From the NCBI RefSeq assembly GCF_030269305.1, contig NZ_BSTC01000005.1:186001-250000 (forward strand): 64,000 bases of DNA, written 5' to 3'. Positions 1 through 8,768 of the stretch are shown here, in pieces. The notes under the pieces are model-generated. The model was not told the DNA's origin. It made no database searches and worked only from the letters and a program-made list of their open reading frames with translations. Made by a program: the position numbers and the translations under genes. The stretch is from Kineosporia sp. NBRC 101731. GTDB lineage: Bacteria; Actinomycetota; Actinomycetes; Actinomycetales; Kineosporiaceae. The stretch's first letter is position 1. Every line of letters begins with the position of its first letter.

Positions 1-180
1 GGGGGGCGGGGTGCGTCGGGACGGGCCCGGGAGCAGCCGATGTCATGCTCGAAGGCCTCTCGTTCATCACGCTCATGGCTTCTCCAAGGTCGCGTCTCAC
101 GTTCTTCTTCGAATCTAGGTGTGCCCTGGCCAGGCGCATTCTGAGTTACCCCCGGCGATGCGGCGCGGGGATCCGGACAG

Positions 181-813
181 ATGCCCCCAAGATCACGCGA
201 TACTGGCCGCATGACTGATGTGCAGCCTGAGGACGAGACCGTGGGCCGATCGGGGGCCGGCACGCTGGTCTGCGTCGTACTGCTGGTGCTGACCGTGGGC
301 CAGCTGCTGGTGGCCACCTTCTTCGCCTCGGGACTGGAACAGTTCGAGGACAAGGGTTTCGGGGCCCGTCTGGTGCTCTACCCGGCGATGATGCTGACGG
401 TGCCGGCGATCTGGTGGCTCACCACGAAGCGTCGTGACGACCCGCCGTGGGCCGCGTTCGCCTGGATCATGCTCCCCTTCCTCGTCGACGTGACCGGCAA
501 CACGCTGAACCTGTACGACGCGGTCGGCTGGTGGGACGACGCCAACCACTTCGTGAACTGGATGTTCCTCGGGCTCGGGGCCGGTCTGCTGATCACCCGC
601 GGGCAGGCACGGCCGAGCTGGGAGATCGTGCTCCTGGTCGCCGGTGTCGGCGCGATCATGGCGATCTTCTGGGAGATCGGGGAGTATTACGCGTTCATCC
701 GGGGCGGCACGGAGCTCGGCACCGCCTACACCGACACTCTGGGGGACGAGGTGCTCGGCACGTTCGGAGCCGTCACCGCCGGGGTGATCACGGCGGTGCG
801 TCAGCGGCGGTAG
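181..813 (+). CDS. Multi-pass membrane protein, DUF2238/YjdF-like
   Basis: Predicted integral membrane protein of about 210 residues with five to six hydrophobic segments, the first near residues 28-52. Polar motifs DDANHFVNW, FWEIGEYY and a C-terminal YTDTLGDEVLGTFGA lie in or next to the membrane segments and resemble the conserved Asp/His/Glu pattern of the DUF2238 (YjdF) family, whose function is not established. The ATG at 181 has a GGGG run about ten bases upstream; the ATG at 211 is an alternative start. The gene converges on the SRPBCC gene and the two stops overlap by 13 bp. Membrane location is well supported, the family call is moderate, and no substrate can be named. Confidence 0.7.
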   Translation: MPPRSRDTGRMTDVQPEDETVGRSGAGTLVCVVLLVLTVGQLLVATFFASGLEQFEDKGFGARLVLYPAMMLTVPAIWWLTTKRRDDPPWAAFAWIMLPFLVDVTGNTLNLYDAVGWWDDANHFVNWMFLGLGAGLLITRGQARPSWEIVLLVAGVGAIMAIFWEIGEYYAFIRGGTELGTAYTDTLGDEVLGTFGAVTAGVITAVRQRR

Positions 814-1247
814 GCCCCGCCCTCAGCCAGAAAGGCGAGTCGTCGCAGGCTTTCGGTGTTGCGCGGTGCGATGCTCAGCTGGCGGAGGGGCTGGGGTACG
901 AGCTTGCCCGGCCCGGAGGAGGCGTCTTCCTGCATGCGCACCAGGCAACCGCCGTCCTCGTCGTCCTCGAGTTCGAGGTAGACCGTGGCCTCGCCGATCG
1001 GCCAGCCCTTGGCCTGCAACACCAGCCGATGGTCCTGGACGATGTCGACCACCTGGGTCTCGTCGTCCAGCAGGGCCGGCCACACACCGACCGAATGGTG
1101 AATCTTGGAACCCGGTTTCGGCCAGGCGTCGTCCACCGCCCGGATCCGGGAGGCGCCGACCACCCAGCCGGCGTAGAGCCAGCCGTCGGACAGAACCGCG
1201 AAGACGTCCTGCACGGGGGCCTGGATGTGCCGCTTGACCTCGATCAT
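801..1247 (-). CDS. SRPBCC (START-like) family protein
   Basis: A 148-residue soluble protein that begins with IEVKRHIQAPVQDVFAVLSD, the usual first strand and helix of the polyketide cyclase/SRPBCC fold, and continues with W-x-x-WV, a central PGSKIHHSVGVWP strand and a C-terminal long helix with paired Arg residues. Members bind hydrophobic ligands in a deep cavity; the ligand cannot be inferred here. The ATG at 1247 is chosen because the fold starts there, although an in-frame extension reaches 1283. The gene converges on the upstream membrane-protein gene with a 13-bp overlap of their 3' ends. Confidence 0.8.
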   Translation of the reverse strand: MIEVKRHIQAPVQDVFAVLSDGWLYAGWVVGASRIRAVDDAWPKPGSKIHHSVGVWPALLDDETQVVDIVQDHRLVLQAKGWPIGEATVYLELEDDEDGGCLVRMQEDASSGPGKLVPQPLRQLSIAPRNTESLRRLAFLAEGGAYRR

Positions 1248-1279
1248 GGCCCTATTGCACCGCAGATCCGGCCGATGCG

Positions 1280-1432
1280 TCACTCGACCGTGGTCATGAC
1301 GATGAGCGTGCCCGCCGTGCGGGCGTCCACCTGGTGCAGCGCGCCGGCGGTGACGGCGACCCGGACCAGGACCAGCCGGCGCATCGACTGCTGGAGGGTG
1401 AGGGCCGACCGGTCCCGAGGGCCGGGGGCCAC
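1280..1432 (-). CDS. Possible small hypothetical protein
   Basis: A short open frame just upstream of the SRPBCC gene on the same strand. From about 1432 to the stop the third codon positions are almost all G or C, as in the neighbouring real genes, and the last 34 residues (from the ATG at 1384) form an alternating hydrophobic stretch, RRLVLVRVAVTAGALHQVD. Upstream of 1432 the codon bias fades. No convincing ribosome binding site is seen at the GTG at 1432 or the ATG at 1384. No family is recognised. The rest of 1284-1657 holds only the hairpin at 1577-1629. Confidence 0.25.
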   Translation of the reverse strand: MAPGPRDRSALTLQQSMRRLVLVRVAVTAGALHQVDARTAGTLIVMTTVE

Positions 1433-1576
1433 CGGGGGTTGCTGCTGGGTGGGGTTCGTGGTTATCCGGTCGGTGCTCCGCCTCGCTTTTCGTACTGGCC
1501 GGCGCGCAGAGTCGTGGTGGAAGGGCGACGCACCCCGGACAGAGCGCGCCGTGGGACAGACAGTCTGTTGCCTGTG

Positions 1577-1629
1577 CCCTTCTCCGCCCGGTGCGACGCG
1601 CGGTACAGGTCGCACCGGGCGGAGAAGGG
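1577..1629 (-). terminator. Perfect 21-bp stem-loop after the SDR gene
   Basis: Positions 1577-1597 and 1609-1629 are exact reverse complements (21 bp, arms beginning CCCTTCTCCGCC), separated by an 11-base loop. It lies 28 bases past the stop of the minus-strand SDR gene and is the likely transcription end of the ADH-KatE-SDR cluster. There is no T run, as is common for actinobacterial terminators. Confidence 0.75.
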
Positions 1630-1657
1630 TTTCCCGACCTATCGACCGCCCCTGCGG

Positions 1658-2551
1658 TCAGGGCGTGGGCATTCCCCCGGTCACGGTGAGGGTCTCGCCC
1701 ACGGTGTACGACGACTCGGCTGAGGCCAGGTACACGTACGCCGGCGCCAGTTCGGCCGGCTGCCCCGGACGGCCCAGCGGGGTCTGCTGCCCGAACTCCG
1801 GAAGAGCCTCGGACGGCTGACCGCCGGCGGCCTGCAACGGCGTCCAGATCGGGCCGGGGGCCACCACGTTCACCCGGATACCGCGCGGGGCCAGCTGCTG
1901 GGCCAGCGCCTTGCTGAAGGTGTTGATCGCGGCCTTGGTGGTGGCGTAGTCGACCAGCGTGGGGGAAGGGCTGTAGGCCTGCACCGAACTGGTATTGATG
2001 ATCGCCGACCCGGCCGGCAGGTGCGGTAGCGCCTCCTGGACGATCCAGAACATCGCGTGGATGTTGGTGCGCATCGTCAGGTCGAAGCTCTCCGAGGTGA
2101 TGTCCTCGAGCTTCTCCTGCGTCTGCTGTCGGCCGGCCACGTTGACCACGAGGTCGAGCCCCCCGAGCTCCTTCACCGCGGTCCGCACCAGGCTCCGCGC
2201 GAACTTCTCGTCGGCCACGTCACCGGGCGCCTGCACCGCCGTGCGTCCCGCCTGCCGGATCAGCTCGGTCACCTCGTCGGCGTCGGGCTGTTCCTCGGGA
2301 AGGTAAGAGAGCACCACGTCGGCCCCCTCGCGGGCGTAGGCGATGGCCACGGCCCGGCCGATGCCCGAGTCGGCGCCGGTGACCAGCGCCTTGCGGCCGG
2401 ACAGGCGGCCGGACCCGCGGTAGCTCTTCTCCCCGTGGTCGGCCTTCGGGCTCAGCTTCCGGTCGAGGCCCGGGCCCTCCTGGTACTGCTCGCCGGGCTG
2501 CGCCATGCGGTACTGCTCGACCGGGTCGGTGAAGGTGTACTGGTCGCTCAC
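1658..2551 (-). CDS. SDR family oxidoreductase, YghA/YdaD (GSP39) type
   Basis: A classical short-chain dehydrogenase of 297 residues with the long N-terminal extension typical of the YghA/general-stress-protein-39 subgroup. The nucleotide site TGADSGIG lies near residues 57-64, followed by NVAG, the catalytic Ser in INTSSVQAY and the YATTK active-site motif, then [10 protein letters not shown]. It should catalyse NAD(P)-dependent carbonyl/alcohol interconversion; the substrate is unknown. The GTG start at 2551 has AGGAG six bases upstream. It follows katE by 30 bp on the same strand, so the two are probably co-transcribed. Homologues in Bacillus belong to the general stress response, which fits a position beside a catalase. 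Confidence 0.88.
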   Translation of the reverse strand: MSDQYTFTDPVEQYRMAQPGEQYQEGPGLDRKLSPKADHGEKSYRGSGRLSGRKALVTGADSGIGRAVAIAYAREGADVVLSYLPEEQPDADEVTELIRQAGRTAVQAPGDVADEKFARSLVRTAVKELGGLDLVVNVAGRQQTQEKLEDITSESFDLTMRTNIHAMFWIVQEALPHLPAGSAIINTSSVQAYSPSPTLVDYATTKAAINTFSKALAQQLAPRGIRVNVVAPGPIWTPLQAAGGQPSEALPEFGQQTPLGRPGQPAELAPAYVYLASAESSYTVGETLTVTGGMPTP

Positions 2552-2581
2552 AACGCTTCTCCTGTTTCCTGAATCTTCGGT

Positions 2582-4693
2582 TCAGCCGCGGACCGGGGCC
2601 ACCGCGTCGGCCATCACCAGGTCCGCGCGGTCCCAGGCCCGGTGCAGGCCCGCAGCTGCGACGAGTTCGGCGACGAAGGTCTTGTCGGCGCTGTCGCCGT
2701 GCAGCACGCCCGGACCGTCGGCGGGGATGCCGGAGGCGGTCAGTGTCTCGACGCCGTCACCCCAGGCCCCGACGGCCTTGCAGTGCCGGTACATCTCCTG
2801 CAGCAGCACGACCGTCTTGATGTCGGGCGCGGTGCTGGTGCCCCCGGCGACCAGCACGGCGTCGAACTCGATCGAGCGGGCCGTCAGCGGGGTGCGCTGC
2901 ACGGTCTCCTTCGAGTGACCCTTGCCCACGAACCCCCCGGTCGGGGCGATGATCAGGAGCTCGGCGCCGAGCTTGAGCAGCGCCTTGCGCACCGCCTTGA
3001 CCCCGCTGAGGTCGGAGGCATCGTCGACGATCACCCCGATCTTGCGCCCCGCGATCGGGCCCGGCACCTCGACGATCTGCGAGAGGGCAGGGGAGAGCTC
3101 GACCTCGCCGACCTCGGTCAGACCGGTCGGCATGGGCAGACCCAGTCCGGCGGCGACGGTCGCGCACAGCTCGGCGTCGACCTGCGCGAGCACCGTCAGC
3201 TCGCGCTCCTTGATGCTCTGCTCGAAGCACTTACCCAGCTCGAAGGTGAACGCCTCGGCGATGTGCGCCTGCTCGAGCGGGGTCAGGCTGCGGTAGAACA
3301 GTGCGGCCTGGGTGAAGTGGTCCTCGAACGACAGCGGATTGGCCCGTACCGCGTTGCCCTCGATCCGGCGTGGCGTCTGCACGTACCCGTTCTCCAGGTC
3401 GACGGCGGGCAAGCCGCCGTCCAGGCTGTTGGGCCGGTACGGCGCCACCCCGGTGTGGATCGCGGTCTGGTGCATGCCGTCGCGCAGCATGTCGTTCACC
3501 GGCACGTGCGGCCGGTTGATCGGCAACTGGCTGAAGTTCGGCCCGCCCAGCCGGGTCAGCTGGGTGTCCAGGTAGGAGAACATGCGGGCCTGCATCAGCG
3601 GGTCGTTCGTCACCTCGATGCCCGGCACCAGGTGGCCGGTGTGGAAGGCGACCTGCTCGGTCTCGGCGAAGTAGTTGGTGGGGTTGCGGTTCAGCGTCAG
3701 GCGGCCGAGCAGCTGTACCGGCGCCAGCTCTTCCGGGACGAACTTCGTCGGGTCGAGAAGGTCGATCCCTTCGAAGGTCTCGGTGCCGTCGTCGGGCAGC
3801 ACCTGAACGCCGAGATCCCATTCCAGGAAGGCCCCGGCCTCGATCGAGTCGGCCAGGTCGCGGCGGTGGAAGTCGGGGTCCATGCCCGCGGCGATCTGTG
3901 CCTCCTCCCACACCAGGGAGTGCACGCCGGCGACCGGCTTCCAGTGGAACTTCACCAGGTGCGACTCACCGGCGGCATTCACCAGCCGGAAGGTGTGCAC
4001 CCCGAAACCCTCCATGGTGCGGAAAGACCGCGGGATGCCCCGGTCGCTCATGTTCCAGAACACGTGGTGGGTGGCCTCGGTGTGCAGCGAGACGAAGTCC
4101 CAGAACGTGTCGTGGGCCGACTGCGCCTGCGGGATCTCCCGGTCCGGCTGCGGTTTGCCCGCGTGGATGATGTCGGGGAACTTGATGCCGTCCTGGATGA
4201 AGAACACCGGCATGTTGTTGCCGACCAGGTCGAAGTTGCCCTCGTCGGTGTAGAACTTCGTGGCGAACCCGCGGGTGTCACGCACCGTGTCGGCCGAGCC
4301 CTTCGAGCCCAGCACGGTCGAGAAACGCACGAAGACCTCGGTCTCCTTGCCCTTCTCGGCCAGGAAGCCGGCCCGGGTGATGCTCGCGCCGGTGCCGTAC
4401 GAGGTGAAGACGCCGTGCGCGGCGGCGCCCCGGGCATGCACCACCCGCTCGGGGATGCGCTCGTGGTCGAAGTGGGTGATCTTCTCGCGGAGGTGGAAAT
4501 CTTCCAGCAGGGTCGGGCCTCGCTCACCTGCCTTCAGCGAGTGGTCGGTGTCGGGAAGCCGAAGGCCCTGGGCGGTGGTCAGGTGGTTGCCCGACTGCGC
4601 GCGAGAGTCGACCGTCCCGACGTCCTCGGTCTTCACCCCGGTCGGGCTGACGGATTCGGGGGCGGTCTGGTCGGGCTTACGGCGAGTGGCCAT
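2582..4693 (-). CDS. katE: Large-subunit (clade 2) monofunctional catalase
   Basis: Haem catalase of 703 residues that breaks down hydrogen peroxide. The length and the C-terminal class I glutamine amidotransferase/DJ-1-like domain (from about residue 550, starting with the [15 protein letters not shown] strand) place it in the HPII-type large-subunit group. The distal His is in [12 protein letters not shown], the distal Asn in [17 protein letters not shown], and the proximal haem Tyr in MFSYLDTQ. The ATG at 4693 is preceded by AGGAG. It sits between an SDR gene and a zinc alcohol dehydrogenase gene, all on the minus strand, a grouping that suggests oxidative or general stress use. Confidence 0.96.
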   Translation of the reverse strand: MATRRKPDQTAPESVSPTGVKTEDVGTVDSRAQSGNHLTTAQGLRLPDTDHSLKAGERGPTLLEDFHLREKITHFDHERIPERVVHARGAAAHGVFTSYGTGASITRAGFLAEKGKETEVFVRFSTVLGSKGSADTVRDTRGFATKFYTDEGNFDLVGNNMPVFFIQDGIKFPDIIHAGKPQPDREIPQAQSAHDTFWDFVSLHTEATHHVFWNMSDRGIPRSFRTMEGFGVHTFRLVNAAGESHLVKFHWKPVAGVHSLVWEEAQIAAGMDPDFHRRDLADSIEAGAFLEWDLGVQVLPDDGTETFEGIDLLDPTKFVPEELAPVQLLGRLTLNRNPTNYFAETEQVAFHTGHLVPGIEVTNDPLMQARMFSYLDTQLTRLGGPNFSQLPINRPHVPVNDMLRDGMHQTAIHTGVAPYRPNSLDGGLPAVDLENGYVQTPRRIEGNAVRANPLSFEDHFTQAALFYRSLTPLEQAHIAEAFTFELGKCFEQSIKERELTVLAQVDAELCATVAAGLGLPMPTGLTEVGEVELSPALSQIVEVPGPIAGRKIGVIVDDASDLSGVKAVRKALLKLGAELLIIAPTGGFVGKGHSKETVQRTPLTARSIEFDAVLVAGGTSTAPDIKTVVLLQEMYRHCKAVGAWGDGVETLTASGIPADGPGVLHGDSADKTFVAELVAAAGLHRAWDRADLVMADAVAPVRG

Positions 4694-4731
4694 ACGTGAC
4701 TCCTGTGCTGGATGGGCTTTCGAGGGGTGGA

Positions 4732-4769
4732 TCAGGTTGATCAGGGCTGATCAAGGTTGATCAGGGCTG
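4732..4769. repeat. GATCAGG tandem repeat at the 3' end of the ADH gene
   Basis: Two imperfect copies of a roughly 19-20-bp unit built from GATCA(A)GGTTGATCAGGGCT lie head to tail and run into the stop codon of the alcohol dehydrogenase gene at 4761. The unit is itself made of GATCAGG half-units. A similar GATCAGG array overlaps the stop of the second pit gene at 29431-29470. Confidence 0.6.
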
Positions 4770-5945
4770 GAAGACGACCTTGACCATGCCGTCCTGCTTC
4801 TTCTGGAATTCGGCGTAGGCATCCGGGGCCTGCTCCAGGGGCAAGGTGTGGGTGGCGAAGCCCTCGACACCGAGCGGGTCGCCGTCCAGCAGGAGCGGCA
4901 GGATCTCCGGCACCCAGCGCCAGACGTTCGCCTGTCCCATGCGCAGCTGGATCTGCTTGTCGAACATGGTCATCATCGGCATCGGGTCGGCCATCCCGCC
5001 GTACACGCCGCTGAGCGAGACCGTGCCGCCCCGGCGCACCAGGTCGACGGCCAGGTGCAGGGCCGCCAGCTTGTCCACGCCGATGGTCTGCATCATTTTG
5101 CGGGCCACCGGGCTGGGCAGGAAACCGGTGGCCTTGTGGGCCAGACCGGCGCCGGGCGAGCCGTGCGCCTCCATGCCGACCGCGTCGATCACCGAGTCCG
5201 GGCCCCGGCCGTCGGTCAGGTCGCGGATCAGCTCGGTGACGTCGTCACCGTGCTGGTTCAGGTCGATGGTGTGCACACCGTGCGCCGCGGCGCGCTCCAG
5301 ACGTTCCGGCACCAGGTCGACGCCGATGACCTGGCGGACCCCTCGGTGCTGGGCCACTCTCGTGGCCATGTCGCCGATCGGCCCGAGGCCGAGCACCACC
5401 AGCGAACCGTCGCGGGGCACGTCGGCGTAGGCCACGCCCTGCCAGGCGGTGGGCAGTACGTCGGAGAGGAAGAGGAACCGGGTGTCGGGCGGACCCGTCG
5501 GCACCTTGATCGGCAGAGTGTCGCCGAACGGTACGCGCAGATATTCGGCCTGCCCGCCCGGAACCTGCCCGTACAGTTTGGTGTATCCGAAAAGCGAAGC
5601 TCCCATGCCCTGCTCGCGCACCTGGGTGGTCTCGCACTGTGACTGCAGGCCCTGTGCGCACATGAAACAGGCGCCGCAGGAGATGTTGAAGGGGATCACC
5701 ACCCGGTCGCCCGGCCGCAGCTTAGTGACCTGCGGGCCGACCTCCTCGACGATGCCCATCGGCTCGTGACCGAGAATGTCGCCGGGGTCCAGGAAAGGGC
5801 CCAGGGGTTCGTAGAGGTGCAGGTCCGAGCCGCACAATCCGGTCGAGGTGACGCGGATGATCACGTCGGTCGGGTCCTGGATCTTCGGATCGGGTACATC
5901 CTGCACCCGGATGTCTCGCTTGCCCTGCCAGGTGACGGCGCGCAT
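4761..5945 (-). CDS. Zinc-dependent alcohol dehydrogenase (COG1063, FDH-like)
   Basis: Medium-chain dehydrogenase of 394 residues. Catalytic-zinc ligands are visible in GLCGSDLHLYE and ILGHEPMG, the structural-zinc cysteines in ISCGACFMCAQGLQSQC, and the Rossmann motif in VLGLGPIGDMA. The long insert SPGAGLAHKATGFLPSP is typical of the formaldehyde-dehydrogenase-like subgroup of COG1063. It probably oxidises an alcohol or aldehyde adduct with NAD(P); the exact substrate is open. The ATG at 5945 has GGAG about six bases upstream, and the family's usual N-terminus (MRAVTWQGKRDI) begins there, so longer frames are ignored. katE lies 67 bp downstream. Confidence 0.88.
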   Translation of the reverse strand: MRAVTWQGKRDIRVQDVPDPKIQDPTDVIIRVTSTGLCGSDLHLYEPLGPFLDPGDILGHEPMGIVEEVGPQVTKLRPGDRVVIPFNISCGACFMCAQGLQSQCETTQVREQGMGASLFGYTKLYGQVPGGQAEYLRVPFGDTLPIKVPTGPPDTRFLFLSDVLPTAWQGVAYADVPRDGSLVVLGLGPIGDMATRVAQHRGVRQVIGVDLVPERLERAAAHGVHTIDLNQHGDDVTELIRDLTDGRGPDSVIDAVGMEAHGSPGAGLAHKATGFLPSPVARKMMQTIGVDKLAALHLAVDLVRRGGTVSLSGVYGGMADPMPMMTMFDKQIQLRMGQANVWRWVPEILPLLLDGDPLGVEGFATHTLPLEQAPDAYAEFQKKQDGMVKVVFQP

Positions 5946-6254
5946 CGGTCTCCGTTCCACGGTGATGAGTGGGGTGTGACGGATCCGCGGTTGCTTCACG
6001 GCTGAGTCCAGCTTCCGGAACTGGCCAAGATCCAATGGATCTCGTCCCACCCGCGACTTTGCCAGATACCTCCGGGTACGCCAGTCGAACGTCGTTCGAA
6101 GGCCTGAGGACAGCCGTCCGGGCACCGCTCGCCACTGCACCGGTCGGCAACCCGCGATGCCGCGATCGGCACTGGACCGGGGAGTAGGGCCGAAAGCTGC
6201 CCACACTTTCCCCAGGGCGGGGACGAAGCCCTGACCGCCTGCCCTGGAGGTGCT
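5946..6254. promoter_or_regulatory. Divergent promoter region of ADH and gmhA with two palindromes
   Basis: This 309-bp gene-free stretch separates the minus-strand alcohol dehydrogenase from the plus-strand heptose operon. It contains AGATCC-AAT-GGATCT at 6028-6042 and a 15-bp palindrome, TCGAACG-T-CGTTCGA, at 6085-6099. The latter resembles the actinobacterial LexA box (TCGAAC-N4-GTTCGA) but has three, not four, central bases. Its 13-bp core recurs at 17569-17581. A GGAGG site at 6246-6250 serves the GTG start at 6255. Confidence 0.5.
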
Positions 6255-6914
6255 GTGACTGCCGATATCCGTCCCGTTGCCGTTCCGAAGGTTCCGCTGG
6301 TGAGGTCCGGTCGCGACGAGGCCGCGCCGCCGGGCGCCTGGCTCGACCGGCATCTGGAAGACCTGGCCCGGGGTCTGGGCTCGCTGCATCGTCAGGCCGG
6401 CCTGCTGGAGGGCTGGGGGAGACACCTGGCCGACGTTCTCCAGTCCGGTGGCCGGCTGCTCGTGGCCGGTAACGGTGGCAGTGCGGCGCAGGCCCAGCAC
6501 CTGACCGCCGAGCTGGTGGGCCGGTTCCTGGAGGAGCGCCGGCCTTTCTCGGCCCTGTGCCTGAGCGCCGAGACCTCGACCCTCACCGCGCTGGTCAACG
6601 ACTACGGGGCCGAGGAGATGTTTGCCCGCCAGGTGCAGGCCCACGGTCGCGCGGGTGACGTGCTGGTGCTGCTCTCCACCAGCGGCCGTAGCCCCAACCT
6701 GCTGGTGGCCGCCGAGCGGGCGGCCGCGGGTGGCCTCACCGTCTGGGCCCTGACCGGCCCCCGCGGCAATCCCCTGGCGGAGATCGCGGGCGAGGCCCTC
6801 TGCGTCGAGGCCCGCGCCACGGCCACGGTGCAGGAAGTGCATCTGGTGGCCGTGCACGCGATCTGCGCGGCGGTGGACGCCCGGCTGCGGCAGGTGGCGG
6901 TGGTGGCCCGGTGA
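6255..6914 (+). CDS. gmhA: SIS-domain sedoheptulose-7-phosphate isomerase (GmhA-like)
   Basis: Sugar isomerase domain protein of 219 residues. The phosphate-binding loop LVAGNGGSAAQAQHLTAELVGRF, the ETSTLTALVNDYG segment and the second Ser/Thr loop LSTSGRSPNLL are hallmarks of GmhA, which converts sedoheptulose 7-phosphate to D-glycero-D-manno-heptose 7-phosphate. The C-terminal QEVHLVAVHAIC helix carries the family's His and Glu. The GTG start at 6255 has GGAGG four bases upstream. The stop overlaps the hldE-like start in a GTGA junction, indicating translational coupling, and the partner enzyme supports the heptose assignment. Confidence 0.88.
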   Translation: MTADIRPVAVPKVPLVRSGRDEAAPPGAWLDRHLEDLARGLGSLHRQAGLLEGWGRHLADVLQSGGRLLVAGNGGSAAQAQHLTAELVGRFLEERRPFSALCLSAETSTLTALVNDYGAEEMFARQVQAHGRAGDVLVLLSTSGRSPNLLVAAERAAAGGLTVWALTGPRGNPLAEIAGEALCVEARATATVQEVHLVAVHAICAAVDARLRQVAVVAR

Positions 6915-8488
6915 ACCGTTCGATCGTGGTGCTCGGCGACGTGCTGCTCGACCGCGACGTGCACGGCACCGTCACCCGGATCGCTCCCGACGCCCCGGTG
7001 CCGGTGCTCGACACCCTTCGCACCGTCGAGCGGCCGGGAGGTGCCGGGCTGACGGCCCTGTTGTGTGCGGCGCCGGGCATCGACGTGACCCTGGTCGCCC
7101 CGCTGGCCCCCGACGAGGCCGGGCGCCGCCTGGAAGAGCTTCTGGTGTCTCATGTCACGGTGGTCTCCCTGGAACCGGGAGGCCCCACCCGCACCAAGAC
7201 CCGGCTGCGCGCCGCCGGGCAGAGCCTGCTGCGGCTGGACGAGGGCGGCCCGGGCGGCCCCCCGGTCGCCTCGGTGGGAATGGTCGAACAGGTGCTGAGG
7301 TCGGCCGATGTCGTCCTGGTGTCGGACTACGGGGCCGGCCTCACCCGGCATCCGCAGATCCGCCGCCTCCTGGCCCGGGCGGCCCGTCGCCTGCCGGTGA
7401 TCTGGGACCCGCACCCGCGTGGGGGAGAACCGGTGCCCGGATGCCTGCTGGTGACGCCGAACCTCGCCGAGGCGATCCAGAGGGGTGAGGCGGGGGAGAC
7501 CGATCCGGTGGTCCTGGCCGATGTACTGCGGGCCCGCTGGCGGGTCCGGGCCGTCTGCGTCACCACCGGTGCCGACGGCGCCTACCTCGGCCAGGCCGGC
7601 AATGAGGTGCTGTACCTGCCCGCCCCGGTGGCGCAGGGCGATCCGTGCGGCGCTGGTGACCGTTTCGCTGCGTCGGTGGCTGTTTCGGTGAGCAGGGGAC
7701 GAGTGCTCTCCGAGGCGGTCGCCACTGCGGTCACGGAGGCGTCCGCCTGGGTGGCCGCGGGGGGCGCGGCGTCGTTCCGTCCGGCTCCCCGTCACGCGCC
7801 TGCTGGTTCCGTCGCATCACCCGGTTCGGCAGGACCGGCGGGCCGCGGGGTTCCTGCCGATCAGCCAGGTCAGTTGCGTCGGCAGGGTCCAGCGGGTCAG
7901 ATGGGTCAGATGGGTCCGGAGCGTGCGCCCCGATGGGCCGGTGAGGTCGGCCCCGCCGGTCCGGTGACCCCACCGGAATCGCGTCGGGAGACCCACGCCG
8001 ACCACGGCGTCCTGCCTGAGGGGGTGGCCCAGGGCTGGCCGGCCGTCGAGCAGCACGTGGCCCGTGTGCGGGCCTCCGGAGGCCGTATCGTCGCCACCGG
8101 AGGATGTTTCGACCTGCTGCACGTCGGCCACGTCTCCTGTCTGCAGGCCGCGCGCCGGGCCGGCGACACGCTGGTCGCGCTGCTCAACTCGGATACCTCG
8201 GTGCGGCGCCTGAAGGGGCCGGGACGGCCGGTGGTGCCGCAGGACGAGCGCGCGCAGATGTTGGCTGCCATCGAAGGTGTCGACGCTGTGGTCATTTTCG
8301 ATGAGGACGATCCGGTGCGGGCGCTGGGCCGGTTGCGTCCCGACATCTGGGTGAAAGGCGGTGACTACGGTGGCGTGATGATGCCCGAGGCGGCGCTGGT
8401 GCGCAGCTGGGGCGGCCGGGTGCTGTTGCTGCCGTATCTGCGGGGACGCTCCACCACGGCTCTGCTGGAGCGCGCCGGGCCCGGATGA
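6911..8488 (+). CDS. hldE: Bifunctional heptose-7-phosphate kinase / heptose-1-phosphate adenylyltransferase
   Basis: Two-domain protein of 525 residues. The N-terminal PfkB-type kinase (about 1-290) starts with IVVLGDVLLDRDVHG and has the catalytic GAGDRF motif near residue 250. The C-terminal nucleotidyltransferase (about 380-520) has TGGCFDLLHVGHVSCLQ with the HxGH site and the DERAQMLAAIEGVD signature. HldE would phosphorylate heptose 7-phosphate at C1 and then form ADP-heptose. The two domains are joined by about 90 Pro/Gly/Gln-rich residues, much longer than the usual linker. Neither GmhB phosphatase nor HldD epimerase, nor a heptosyltransferase, is nearby, so the end product is uncertain. 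Confidence 0.88.
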   Translation: MNRSIVVLGDVLLDRDVHGTVTRIAPDAPVPVLDTLRTVERPGGAGLTALLCAAPGIDVTLVAPLAPDEAGRRLEELLVSHVTVVSLEPGGPTRTKTRLRAAGQSLLRLDEGGPGGPPVASVGMVEQVLRSADVVLVSDYGAGLTRHPQIRRLLARAARRLPVIWDPHPRGGEPVPGCLLVTPNLAEAIQRGEAGETDPVVLADVLRARWRVRAVCVTTGADGAYLGQAGNEVLYLPAPVAQGDPCGAGDRFAASVAVSVSRGRVLSEAVATAVTEASAWVAAGGAASFRPAPRHAPAGSVASPGSAGPAGRGVPADQPGQLRRQGPAGQMGQMGPERAPRWAGEVGPAGPVTPPESRRETHADHGVLPEGVAQGWPAVEQHVARVRASGGRIVATGGCFDLLHVGHVSCLQAARRAGDTLVALLNSDTSVRRLKGPGRPVVPQDERAQMLAAIEGVDAVVIFDEDDPVRALGRLRPDIWVKGGDYGGVMMPEAALVRSWGGRVLLLPYLRGRSTTALLERAGPG

Positions 8489-8768
8489 AGGGCCGGACGG
8501 CACATCCGCACGACCAGGGTGCCCGGCGGTTCGTCCACCGGACCCACCCTCTCGGTGGCCTGCCCGGGCGGTGGTGACGGACCCCGTGACACCGGACGCC
8601 GACGTCCACCATGGGCGGCTCTGCACGCACGACGTGCGGGACGGCGCCCTCGACCGGTCAGAGGACGGCCGGGCTCGGCTGGGCTCGGCCGACCCCGGCC
8701 GACCCTTGCCACGGCTTGGTGCGGATGCCTAGCGTCAGGGCCAAGACGCTGGAGTCCGGAGGAGAATC

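Noticed and set aside
2642-4699. 685-codon open frame antisense to katE
   Set aside because: katE is certain on the other strand; the frame is a by-product of G/C-rich third positions.
6085-6099. LexA/SOS box
   Set aside because: The half sites TCGAAC and GTTCGA are right, but the spacer is three bases instead of four, and the downstream genes are not DNA-repair genes.
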